This document shows positions 11,245 to 21,321 of a stretch of 64,000 bases of DNA, one piece after another. The stretch comes from Seison nebaliae (lineage: Eukaryota > Rotifera > Pararotatoria > Seisonacea > Seisonidae). The stretch spans positions 1 through 64,000 of the forward strand of contig JALJEE010001046.1 in NCBI GenBank assembly GCA_023231475.1, given 5' to 3'. Every line of letters starts with the position of its first letter. Within the stretch, counting starts at the first letter, position 1. The translations under genes and the position numbers were made by a program. The notes beneath the pieces were generated by a model that had not been told where the DNA came from, ran no database searches, and was given only the letters and a program-made list of their open reading frames with translations.

Positions 11245-12495
11245 TTATTTTTTATCTTTTTTATGATACTCGGTGACATACCATTGATGATTACGATGTC
11301 CAGTTTTGTTCATACATTCGATGTATCGTTTATATGCAGGAATATCATTCAATGAATATAAATGTCTTACATCTCTATATGTTTCCCCGAAATAATTGCA
11401 AACATCGGCAATAAATCTCATGATGTTGGTATGATAGAAATTTTGCAATGGCAGATCGAGATCAACGTCAAATAAATAAGTATTTAATCTCTTCAAGGGA
11501 GTAGCGGCGGCTCTCTCGAACAGATATCGACACATCCACGATTTAATAGTTTTTGAAGATCGACTCCTCAAAAAGAGAATTGGACAAACGATAATTCCAA
11601 TTTTAGAACAAGAATTCAACCAATTTTCCGCATGTGCATTATTAATCATTGTTATGATGGGAATATAGCGGAATTTGATTGCCATCACATCCAAATGAGA
11701 AGTAAAAGGATTCTCAACAATAAGAGCTAAAGTTCTCCGAGCATTTTCTGGATGAGATGCAACTTGAATAGCAATAGCAGCTCCGATTCCCCTACCAAAT
11801 AAAATTAACTTATTTCTATCGATATCAGTCCGTTGAAGTAAATATTCGAATGCTGCTTGTGCATCCATATAAACTCCAAATTCCGTCGGTTCTCCTGTAC
11901 TTTGTCCGAATCCTCTATAATCAAGTAATAAAACATTGAACTGACAAACTACATTCAATAATCTTGCTTTAGGTAATCGATCACCAATATTGCCTCCTCG
12001 ATCGTGTAAATAAAGAATGGTAGGTACAACAGAAGTATAATTTGTCATATTTTGAAGGAGAAAATATGCATGCAACAATTCACCATCTCGTGTTTTAATA
12101 TACATCTCCTCGAATTGCATTTGGAAATGTTTGGGTGACATGGTCAACATTCTCGCAGTTTTCGAACTGTTCGGATTAAATGTAAGTCCCATTTCAAACA
12201 TATCGAACATGTGTTTTAAAACCGTTCTTTTTTTCCGTTTGGTTATCGATATTCGATTATTCTTATCAACATATCGATGCCAACGGAAACCACAAGTGAA
12301 CATATAAGTATAAATATCTCGAGTTGTCTTCTCCATCAACTCAACATTCTGGATAAATGGTTCATTGGAATTTTGATTACGAACTGTGAAATTCGATCCA
12401 CGACTTGAACCAGAAACGAACGAGCCTTTCTGACTCTTGTCATCAGGTCTTAAATGACTTTTCCTCGAAACTCCCGCCTCCGACATTTTCGACAT
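11245..12495 (-). CDS. ABHD13/BEM46-like alpha/beta-hydrolase, probably catalytically dead
   Basis: Single-exon gene, 416 residues from the ATG at 12495 (the longer open frame starts at TTG). The fold matches the ABHD13/ABHD12/ABHD17 branch: LYLHDRGGNIGDRL, LLLDYRGFGQSTGEPTE, then the nucleophile elbow, VENPFTS, and a C-terminal region. In active relatives the elbow reads GRSLGG; here it is GRGIGA, so the serine is replaced by glycine. The places for the acid (SGxxDxLIP in relatives) and histidine (GxHNDTW) read RSRSSKTI and DVDLDLPL, so both seem lost. About 50 residues follow the usual end and finish with a lysine-rich tail. Probably a non-enzymatic binding or scaffold protein. No signal peptide or clear membrane helix. 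Confidence 0.85.
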   Translation of the reverse strand: MSKMSEAGVSRKSHLRPDDKSQKGSFVSGSSRGSNFTVRNQNSNEPFIQNVELMEKTTRDIYTYMFTCGFRWHRYVDKNNRISITKRKKRTVLKHMFDMFEMGLTFNPNSSKTARMLTMSPKHFQMQFEEMYIKTRDGELLHAYFLLQNMTNYTSVVPTILYLHDRGGNIGDRLPKARLLNVVCQFNVLLLDYRGFGQSTGEPTEFGVYMDAQAAFEYLLQRTDIDRNKLILFGRGIGAAIAIQVASHPENARRTLALIVENPFTSHLDVMAIKFRYIPIITMINNAHAENWLNSCSKIGIIVCPILFLRSRSSKTIKSWMCRYLFERAAATPLKRLNTYLFDVDLDLPLQNFYHTNIMRFIADVCNYFGETYRDVRHLYSLNDIPAYKRYIECMNKTGHRNHQWYVTEYHKKDKK

Positions 12496-12600
12496 TGTTG
12501 ACAATTCAACAAAAATAATATTTATTTATTGAAAATTTTTTGTAAAATTCTTATGAAAATGAGAAATTGGAATAAATAGGAAAAATGGTTTCATTTTCAT

Positions 12601-13275
12601 TTATTTAAAGTGAACACTCACTTTCTCGTTAATGTCGATGTGATTAAAAAGTTTCTGAAATTCGATGAAATTTATCGTTTTCGCATATTCCACTTCCTTG
12701 TCTAATTCGCCTAATAAACGATCGACGATATTCTCTAATTGTTCCTCTGAAATATTCGTTCCGACCATCATATGGAGAATGTTGAATAATTCCGTTCGCG
12801 ATATCTTACCATCACGATCTTTATCATAAATCTAATTTATCGATAAAAAATTATCAAGATTAGGAAAAAGAAGAACTTTAAATAAAAATTTCAATTTATT
12901 ATTTTTACAATTCAAATCTTCTTCCATTTCATTCTCTCCATTATCATTCTCATCATCATTTTTTACCTTTTCCTTCGTAGAAACATTTCTGTTTTGTTTT
13001 AGAAAGACGGCCAATACGTCACAGAAATTTTTGAAATTAATTGAATCATCATCCGTTTCGTCAAAGAAACAATCAACTATCCGTTCACCTAATGGATTAA
13101 TTGCTAGATCAGGAATCCTTAAAAGGTCGTCTCTTGTAAGAAATCCGTTCGAATGTTTATCAAGACTAGTGAATCGAGAATAAAGTCGTTTAATTTGAGC
13201 TCCATTAAAACCAGTTTCTTTTTCAAGATTTACAATTTCTTCAGCTCGCAAAGTCAAGGAAGGATTGGAACCCAT
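12601..13275 (-). CDS. CHP1: Calcineurin B homologous protein 1 (CHP1)
   Basis: Myristoylated EF-hand protein; in animals it binds and stabilises Na+/H+ exchangers and inhibits calcineurin. Exons 13275-12877 and 12831-12601, 209 residues, against about 195 in vertebrates. Start MGSNPS is a myristoylation context. RLYSRFTSLD and INPLGERIVDCFF are family signatures. EF-hand 3 (DKDRDGKISRTE) is canonical, while EF-hands 1 and 2 are degenerate as in the family. EF-hand 4, which binds calcium in vertebrate CHP1, has lost its liganding residues here (ending TINFIEF). An acidic insert of about 20 residues sits between EF2 and EF3. The gene is divergent to Ku80. Confidence 0.92.
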
Positions 13276-13874
13276 TTCTTCCGTAAAAAAAAATAAAAGA
13301 AAAAAATAGGAATTCCTAATTCTAATATAGAAAAATAAAATAATTAAATTACAATGAATAATAATTAAAAATTATTTCTTAGTGAAAAATCGTTTCTTTT
13401 AATGTTAAGAAGAAATTGTATGGAAGTAAAAGGAGAGAGTGAAACAAATGAGGAGTTAATTGAAAACTCTGACGAATGAAAATTGTGTATGACCAAAAGA
13501 ATGATCATTTTCTGTTAAAATAATCATCAATGGAAAAATAAGAATAATATTGAATATGATTATTGAAATAGAAATTGTAAATAATAAATATCATCATAAT
13601 TTTTATTGTCTTATCATCATTGGAGGAAAGATGACGATGTTGATAATAAATAAAAAGAAGAATAATTTTTTAATATTTTTTATTGGACTATAATTTTCAA
13701 TGAATTTTTATTTGAAAATAATTCTTAAAATTATTGAATGAATGAACGGATGAAATGTTCGAGTTTTGAGCTAACAAATGTTCAACAAAAATATTAAGAA
13801 AGTTAAATTAAACAATAATAAATCGATACGCTAGTTACGTAACATTTTTCTTGTTGATAAATTGAAAAACGAAG
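13276..13874. other. Divergent intergenic region between CHP1 and Ku80
   Basis: About 600 bp separating two start codons that point away from each other, so it should contain both promoters. Very AT-rich; I saw no distinctive element. Confidence 0.5.
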
Positions 13875-16800
13875 ATGAAAATGAAAGTTAAACGAATAAT
13901 TTCTGTTAAAACCAGTAAACTTTTCTTTGAATTAGGCATGTAATGCAACCATCCTATTAATGGATGTCACTGCATCGATGGGTGATGCGGTTGATTTAAA
14001 TGGAAATACTCATCTTCAACTTTGTTCTGATATTATTCAATTGATTATAAAGAAGAAATTGTTTGAGGAATCGAATGATTTATTCGCATTACTACTCATG
14101 GGAACAGATGATTCAGATAATCATTTATCCCAAAAATTTTCATCGGAAACAAATGCTTATAACCACATTAGTTTAGTGCGAACTCTTGCACCGATTTCAT
14201 GGACTTTCCTCAATTATATTACTACGGAATTGAAGACATACAATAACGAAGTTGATAGTTCACAATTTTTAAACTTAACATAGAAATTTAAAATTACTTT
14301 CTCAACTGTCTAGTGCTTAATGCCTTAATCGTCGGAGCGGATATAATGCGAGATGCTAAAGAGTTTTAACATCATTTTTCCTCTCAACTTCTCTAATTCT
14401 CCCTATAGAAATTACAATTTGTTACAAAGGAAGATTATCGTATTGTCAGCTTTCCAGTCTCCGAAATTCGAAATGCCAGAAGCAGTTTTGAAAGGAATAC
14501 AGAATGATAAAATATTAATAGACTTTATGTTTAGACTTTCAATAATTTCAAACCAATTTTCATTTAAATTCTTCTTCCAGAACACCTTACACTTTATCTA
14601 ACGATCCAATGCTGTCCCTAAAAAAAGAAGATTATGATGATGATGATGAAAATGATCATGATGGTTCTAAGAGACGAAAAAACGATTATGATAATCGTTA
14701 TAAACCGATGGATGGACTCAAGTATCCGAATGGTGAACTGCTAACTCGATTAGATGTGACTATCTCCTCAATCGCAAGATATGAAGGAGAACTATACTCT
14801 TATTCGTTTTCATTGTCTTTTTATCAAAAACTAATTTATATTTTGTTCTTTTAGTCAATCATTAGATATGTTGTCTACATTAACTCCAAGAATGACATCC
14901 CCAATGGGTCAGAAGTTTGTCTTAGAAATAAGTGATCAAATTACAATTCCTTTACAATTTTATTTAAAGTTATCTTTACATAAGTTGCTGAATGATAGAA
15001 TATGCATTATGTTCTTAGAGTTAAAGAGAATAAACCAGATGTTCTAAAAGGAAAGAAAGTGCTCACGAGAGATCCCAATGAAAAGGTAGTTGTTGAACGA
15101 TCTCGATTCACTAAAGATGATGAAGGAATGGAAGTGGAAGCAAGCGACCTAATTGACGGTTATATGTACGGAAAATCATTTATTCCAATATCGGAAGCAG
15201 ATGCTGTTCATTTGAAATTGGATAATGTAAAATCTTTAAAATTAGTCGTTTTCACAACATCAGATCGAGTTAGTTTCAACTTTTTAAAATTGAGAGTTTT
15301 CTCAATTTTATATCTACGACTACTCTGTAATGATATGGGGAAAAGTTGGATAATATTTTTAATAACTTTATTTCACTTCTAAGATTCGGACGGAATATAT
15401 TCAAAGTGCGGGAGTTTATCAAGTTATGCCACAACTAGGTGATGATAATGCAATGTTATCAGTAACGGCTTTATGTAAAGCGATGATCGAGTCGAATAAT
15501 GTTGCAATTGTACGAAAAGTATTTAGTAAACGAAGTGATCCAGAAATTGGTTATTTGACACCAATTCACGAAAATCAGCAGTATTATTTCATTTATCATA
15601 AATTGCCTTACGCGGAAGATATGAGAAAGTATGATTTCCCATTATTGGCGATTGAAGATAAGGAGATTGAACATTTTTTCCACGACGATCGTAAACTGAA
15701 AGATGAAGAGATTGGGCATATGAATAATTTTATTGATCATTCAATGTTGTTAAACGATATGGATAAATGGAAGAATCTCTTCCAGAAAAAAGAAGACGAA
15801 GATTTAACTATCATGAAATCGAACGATGATGATATAGAAGAAATTGTTGAATCAGATGATAAAATATTGAAATCGATTCAAGAAAACTTCGCTCGAAATT
15901 GTGGAGATGATATATTTAAGAAGGTTTTGAAAAGAATCCAATTAAATTTATTCAATTACAAATCAGACAATCTTTTGGAAATCGATGATTTTGAAGATGA
16001 AATTCTCGCACCGGAAGATACCTACAATCCCCAATGTCAACGTATGATGAATGAAATATGTGAACGAGTTCTAAATAAAGAACATGAATTACCATTAGAG
16101 AAGTTTGATGATATCGCCAAAAATGGAATATATCGAAGCAATTTAACCGATAAATATTATCCTTTAATTTTATGTCAAGAGTTGTTAGGAAGAGAATTAC
16201 AAAGAACATTTGAATTACCAAAAATCTTAATCGATGACATAACAACAACAAATGACACGACCGATTTTAATGAAACTACTGAACAGTCAACTGATTCGAA
16301 TGATGATGTTGAAGAACGATTTCAAAATACGGTTTTCTTCCATTTTCTCTAGAATCTTAATAACTAATCAATCTATATTTTTCATTTAAAAATAGATGAA
16401 TACTTTAAATCCAATTATCGATTTTGAGAATATGATGGTTTCTGGTGAAACTTTTAAGAATGGTTAAATTCAACACTTTACAATGCACTTAATTTTCTCC
16501 AAAATTTTCAGCATTCTTTCAGTTAGCTAAAACTGTCAAAGGTTTCCTCACAAATGTTTTCAATCGCGATTTATTCAATAAATCATTAGAATGTCTCCAA
16601 TTCTTAAGGAAACAATGTATCGAAGTTTGATTTTGGGATAATTATTAACCGGTCAATTGTACATCCAATATTTTTTCAAATAAAAAACGGTGTTTTTGTC
16701 CCTAAAAACACGATCTCCATATCATATATTTCTGAATATTTCGGTGATTTTATCACTCGTTATAGAAAATTTCTATAATTTCTTCAACCGTTTTTTGGAG

Positions 16801-17198
16801 TGATGAAAACAGCATTTTTTATCTGAAAAATATTGAGTGACGAAATGACATGCATTTGGATAATTAACATTTTCTTCAGAAAAAATCCCCAAATTTGTTT
16901 AATGAATTTCTGCGAAGTTTAAAGTCAAATGTTTTCGATCCTCAAACTTATGGAACTGACGATTTTGAAAATTTATTAGTAGAAAGTTCAAATTTATTGT
17001 TCTTTGATTTTGTCCAATTTTCTTTTTATTTTAGATGACGTTCAACTGATTAATGATACCGAAGTGGAGAATGACGGTGTGAAGAAAGAAGAAGCGATCA
17101 TATTTATCAAAAAGGAAATTATTGAAGAAAAGAAAGAAGAAATAAAGAATGATGATGATGGTGATTTAGATGCGGACGATCTATTAGATTTCATGTAA
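13875..17198 (+). CDS. XRCC5: Ku80, DNA end-binding subunit of non-homologous end joining
   Basis: Ku80 forms a ring with Ku70 that loads on double-strand breaks and recruits NHEJ factors. Twelve exons: 13875-13886, 13936-14257, 14314-14362, 14409-14528, 14581-14805, 14855-14968, 15019-15268, 15384-16331, 16396-16462, 16512-16624, 16880-16985, 17035-17198; about 829 residues. The N-terminal vWA domain starts ATILLMDVTASMG; the beta-barrel core includes YSYSQSLDML, GYMYGKSFIPIS, GVYQVMPQLGDDNAML and LPYAEDMRKYDFPLL; a helical C-terminal domain follows (LNPIIDFENMM, FLTNVFNRDLFNKSLECL). The last residues, DADDLLDFM, match the vertebrate DNA-PKcs-binding tail. Acidic inserts lengthen it relative to human (732). 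The intron at 16625-16879 is unusually large here. Exon 1 is only four codons and is the least sure piece. Confidence 0.92.
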
Positions 17199-17339
17199 AT
17201 TAAATTATATTTGAATGAAATAATTTTTGTGTGTAATTTTATTTTTCACTTGTGATTCTCACGTTTTATTTACAATAATTTTCTTTAATTTGTTTAAATA
17301 ATTTCATGGGATTTTTTTTTTCTAAAAATAAATATTAGA

Positions 17340-18248
17340 TCAGTTACCCAAATAATTAGGAGGTCGTTTATCTTTGAACGCTTTCAATCCTTCCATTCGA
17401 TCGTTGGTATTAATAACTTGTTCGTAACAATTCTCTTCTACTTTCAATGCTTCCTTCATCGATAATGAATAACCTTCATCGATGGCTTTTTTCGCCATTC
17501 GTAAAGCGATTGGTCCATGATATCTCCCTAATTGTTCAGCTAACTCCAACGCTTTATTGTAAGCAGCAAAACCTGACACTTCCTTTGTAATACCAACACC
17601 AATATTAGCTAATCCAAGCATAACAGCTTCGGGAGCTTTGACAATTCTTCCACTGAAAATCAATTCTTTCGCTTTCGCTATCGATAATAATCGTGTTAGT
17701 CGTTGCGTACCACCAGCACCAGGAATTATAGCTAATTTAGTCTCTACTAATCCTAAAGAACCTTTTCCACTAATGACACGTAAATCACATGCTAATGCCA
17801 ATTCCATTCCACCACCAACTGCCACTCCATCTATCGCTCCAATGACAGGAACAGGAATTTTAGCTATACATTCAATCATCCTTCTCAATCGCTTTACATG
17901 ACCAGCAACATCTTCTTGCTTCATTTTCAATCTCTCTTTCAAATCGGCACCTGAACAAAATGTTCCATCAACTTTACTTCCAATAATGAGACATCTCATA
18001 TTCTTTGATTTATTACATTCATTAATTGCTTCCTCAATCAATGAGCACATGTCTTTGTTAATTGCATTTCTCGCTTCTGGTCGATTCAATAACAATTCAT
18101 AAACTCCATCAGAAATATCAGATCGATGTTGAAAAATGACAGATGAAGAAGATCGATTCGTAGAAAGGTTAGTTTGGAAGGAAAGAAATTGTTGGAAAAA
18201 GTTCAGAGACTTTTGTGGATTATTTAACAATTTTAAATATTTATACAT
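17340..18248 (-). CDS. Mitochondrial enoyl-CoA hydratase, AUH type
   Basis: Crotonase-fold enzyme; AUH hydrates 3-methylglutaconyl-CoA in leucine breakdown, the close relative ECHDC2 being the alternative. From the ATG at 18248 it has 302 residues; the open frame continues upstream to 18443 but that part overlaps the heat-shock promoter and is probably untranslated. The first 40 residues are basic and Ser/Asn-rich, as in a mitochondrial presequence. Motifs: NRPEARNAI, oxyanion-hole segments GTFCSGADLKER and GVAVGGGMELALACD, and the catalytic-glutamate stretch ETKLAIIPGAGGTQRL. Single exon. Convergent with Ku80 and divergent from Hsp70. Confidence 0.9.
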   Translation of the reverse strand: MYKYLKLLNNPQKSLNFFQQFLSFQTNLSTNRSSSSVIFQHRSDISDGVYELLLNRPEARNAINKDMCSLIEEAINECNKSKNMRCLIIGSKVDGTFCSGADLKERLKMKQEDVAGHVKRLRRMIECIAKIPVPVIGAIDGVAVGGGMELALACDLRVISGKGSLGLVETKLAIIPGAGGTQRLTRLLSIAKAKELIFSGRIVKAPEAVMLGLANIGVGITKEVSGFAAYNKALELAEQLGRYHGPIALRMAKKAIDEGYSLSMKEALKVEENCYEQVINTNDRMEGLKAFKDKRPPNYLGN

Positions 18249-18404
18249 GTTAATAAAAAGAAAAACGTGTAATTTCAATAGATAAAATGCTGCTTCGAAA
18301 GAAAAATGTGAATTGCAGAAGAAATTCACACGTTTTTCATTCAAGCCAAAAATTTGAACGAAACAATAGCTAAAAACTCTTAAAAATGAAAGGTTTATGG
18401 GAAA

Positions 18405-18499
18405 TTCTAGAATTTTGTCGAACGTTCTTCGCTCGTGACTCATATGTTCGATAGAGAATGTTCTAGAACATTCTACAACAATTCCCTTCTAGAATATTC
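18405..18499. promoter_or_regulatory. Heat-shock element clusters upstream of Hsp70
   Basis: Three groups of alternating GAA/TTC blocks at 5-bp spacing. Group A, 18405-18427, is TTC-GAA-TTg-GAA-TTC. Group B, 18456-18473, is GAAtgTTCtaGAAcaTTC, four perfect blocks. Group C, 18487-18499, is TTCtaGAAtaTTC, three perfect blocks. A TATA-like tract (ctatatatat, from about 18511) follows, then the Hsp70 leader. These are classic HSF-binding sites; they also lie upstream of AUH on the other strand. Confidence 0.9.
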
Positions 18500-18636
18500 T
18501 TTATAATTTACTATATATATCCCATTGATTTTTTTTTTCTTTAGACTCTTTGTATATTTCATTTGTCAATTGTAAGACCTAGTCTTTTTAATTTACTCTC
18601 TATTCGTCGTATCTTCAATTATTCCACATATACACA

Positions 18637-20839
18637 ATGTCTGCAATCGGTATTGATTTGGGAACAACCTATTCATGTGTCGGTGTATTCCAACATGGTA
18701 AATGCGAGATCATTGCTAATGATCAAGGTAATCGAACTACTCCATCATATGTTGCATTTACTGATTCGGAACGATTGATTGGTGATGCCGCAAAGAACCA
18801 AGTGGCAATGAATCCAACAAACACCATTTTTGGTTAGTTATCTAACTAATTCATATATTTTTTTCAAATTCTTTAATGATGAGAACTCTTATGAGACTTC
18901 GCGGTTTCCAATGAGATTCATTTCAAAGATTTTATATTTCCTTGGAAGACTGATAAATATTTTTTAAATAATTTTTAAAAATTTTTGAATATTCTTCAAA
19001 TTGACTAATATTTTTTCTTTTATCTTAGATGCCAAGCGTCTTATTGGTCGTAAGTTTGATGATGAAACGGTTCGACGAGATATGAAACATTGGCCATTCA
19101 AAGTGGTGAATGATTCGACTAAACCGAAAATCCAAGTGGAATTCAAGAATGAAACGAAAACCTTCTATCCGGAAGAAGTTTCCGCTATGGTCCTCACTAA
19201 AATGAAGGAAACGGCTGAATCATATTTGGGAAAGAATGTTTCCAAATCTGTCATTACTGTTCCCGCCTATTTCAATGATGCTCAACGACAAGCAACAAAG
19301 GATGCTGGTACGATTTCTGGAATGAATGTTCTCCGAATCATCAATGAACCAACAGCAGCTGCTATCGCTTATGGTTTGGACAAGAAGATCGGTGGTGAAA
19401 GAAACGTCTTAATTTTCGATTTGGGTGGTGGTACATTCGATGTATCAATTTTGACGATTGAAGAAGGTATCTTCGAAGTGAAATCAACAGCTGGTGATAC
19501 TCATTTGGGAGGAGAAGATTTCGATAGTCGATTGGTCGACTTTTTTGTTGAAGAATTCAAACGAAAGAACAAAAAGGATATGAGAGGAAATAAACGAGCA
19601 GTTAGACGATTGAGAACTGCATGTGAAAGAGCGAAACGAACATTATCATCATCTGCCAATGCCAATATTGAAATCGATTCATTATATGATGGTATCGATT
19701 TCTATTCACCAATTACACGTGCACGTTTCGAAGAATTATGTTCAGATTTGTTTCGAAGTACTTTGGATCCGGTCGAAAAGGCATTAAAAGATTCCAAATT
19801 GGACAAGAGTTCTATTCAAGATATTGTATTGGTTGGTGGTTCTACTCGAATCCCAAAAGTTCAAAAGTTACTTCAAGATTTCTTCAATGGAAAAGAACTG
19901 AATAAGAGCATCAATCCTGATGAAGCTGTTGCATATGGTGCTGCCGTACAAGCTGCAATTCTTTGTGGTGACAAATCGGAACAAGTCCAAGATTTGTTGT
20001 TATTAGATGTTACTCCATTGTCATTGGGAATCGAAACTGCTGGTGGTGTAATGACTTCATTGATTAAACGAAATACGACAATTCCCACAAAAACTAGTCA
20101 AGTATTCACAACATATGCTGACAATCAGCCAGGTGTGTTGATCCAAGTTTATGAAGGAGAACGTGCAATGACGAAAGATAATAATCTTTTGGGTAAATTC
20201 GAATTATCTGGAATTCCTCCAGCTCCACGTGGTGTACCTCAAATCGAAGTAACATTCGATATTGATGCTAATGGTATTTTGAATGTTCATGCTGTTGACA
20301 AGAGTACTGGAAAAGAGAATAAGATTACCATCACTAATGATAAAGGACGATTATCGAAAGAAGAAATTGAACGAATGGTTAATGATGCTGATAAGTACAA
20401 AGCAGATGATGAAGCTCAACGACAAAAAGTCGATGCTCGAAATCAATTGGAAAGTTACGTGTTCAACATGAAATCGACAGTTGATGATGAGAAAGTTAAA
20501 GATAAAATCTCTGATGATGACAAGAAGAAGATTAAGGAGAAATGTGATGAAACAATCAAATGGCTCGATTCGAATACTTTAGCAGAAAAGGAAGAATTCG
20601 AACATAAACGAAAAGAATTAGAAGAAATTTGCAATCCAATCATTTCGAAGATGTATGCAGCTGCTGGCGGTGCAGGTGCTGGAGGTATGCCAGGTGGTAT
20701 GCCTGGAGGTATGCCCGGTGGAATGCCAGGTGGTATGCCCGGAGGTATGCCAGGAGGTATGCCAGGAGGATTCCCAGGAGCTGGAGCTGGTGGAGCAGGA
20801 GGATCCAACAAAGGACCAACCATCGAAGAAGTCGATTAA
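18637..20839 (+). CDS. Cytosolic Hsp70 chaperone, heat-shock promoter
   Basis: ATP-driven chaperone of cytosol and nucleus. Exons 18637-18832 and 19029-20839, 668 residues. Signatures: [14 protein letters not shown] near the start, [14 protein letters not shown], and [14 protein letters not shown] in the ATPase domain; the substrate-binding domain follows; the end GPTIEEVD is the TPR co-chaperone signal of cytosolic members. A Gly/Met/Pro repeat precedes it. Unusually for a strongly heat-inducible gene it has an intron (18833-19028, 196 nt) placed after codon 65, more like constitutive Hsc70 genes, so it may serve both roles. Codon use favours C-ending and G-ending codons more than its neighbours, consistent with high expression. 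Confidence 0.98.
20681..20764 (+). repeat. Seven tandem GGMP codon repeats in Hsp70
   Basis: Seven copies of a 12-bp unit (ggaggtatgcca and synonymous variants) encode consecutive GGMP tetrapeptides, followed by a GGFP copy. Such repeats near the C terminus occur in many animal Hsp70 proteins and vary in number between alleles and species. Confidence 0.97.
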
Positions 20840-21321
20840 AGAACAAATTTATTGAGAATGGAATATACAAATAATTTTAAAAAATCTAAGTTTTTTATCG
20901 AATTTTTACGAAAATATTATATTTATTCGTGAATAAAATATTATTAATTACCTTTTCTTTTTGCTTGTTGATTGATACTTTTATAATTATTACAAGATTA
21001 CGATCAAAATATGAGAATTTCATAATTTGCTATTAAAAAGTTTAATAGAATTTAGCTAGATTTAAAATATTTTAATTATTAATGTGATTATTAAATTTAT
21101 CTTGAAATGATTTGACTTTATAATAAATAAATAAAATTAAGAAATTTTCATTTCATTTATTATGTGGAATGAATGAAGTAATAAGTAATTATTATTTAGA
21201 AATGATGTGGAAATTAGGATAATTGTAAGAAGTAATTATTTATTTTAGACTTTATTATCCGATGTCTTAAATTAAAAAAAGGATAAGTTTTAAGCAAAAT
21301 ACTAGCCTCCAATAGGAACAC
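20840..21321. other. Intergenic spacer
   Basis: About 480 bp holding the Hsp70 3' UTR and the TRMT44 promoter. AT-rich, nothing distinctive. Confidence 0.55.

Noticed and set aside
18249-18443. N-terminal extension of the AUH frame
   Set aside because: It overlaps the heat-shock promoter and lacks presequence character; the ATG at 18248 gives a normal mitochondrial leader.
20455-20874. Open frames in other frames over the Hsp70 GGMP region
   Set aside because: Produced by the 12-bp repeat; no independent start or splice signals.
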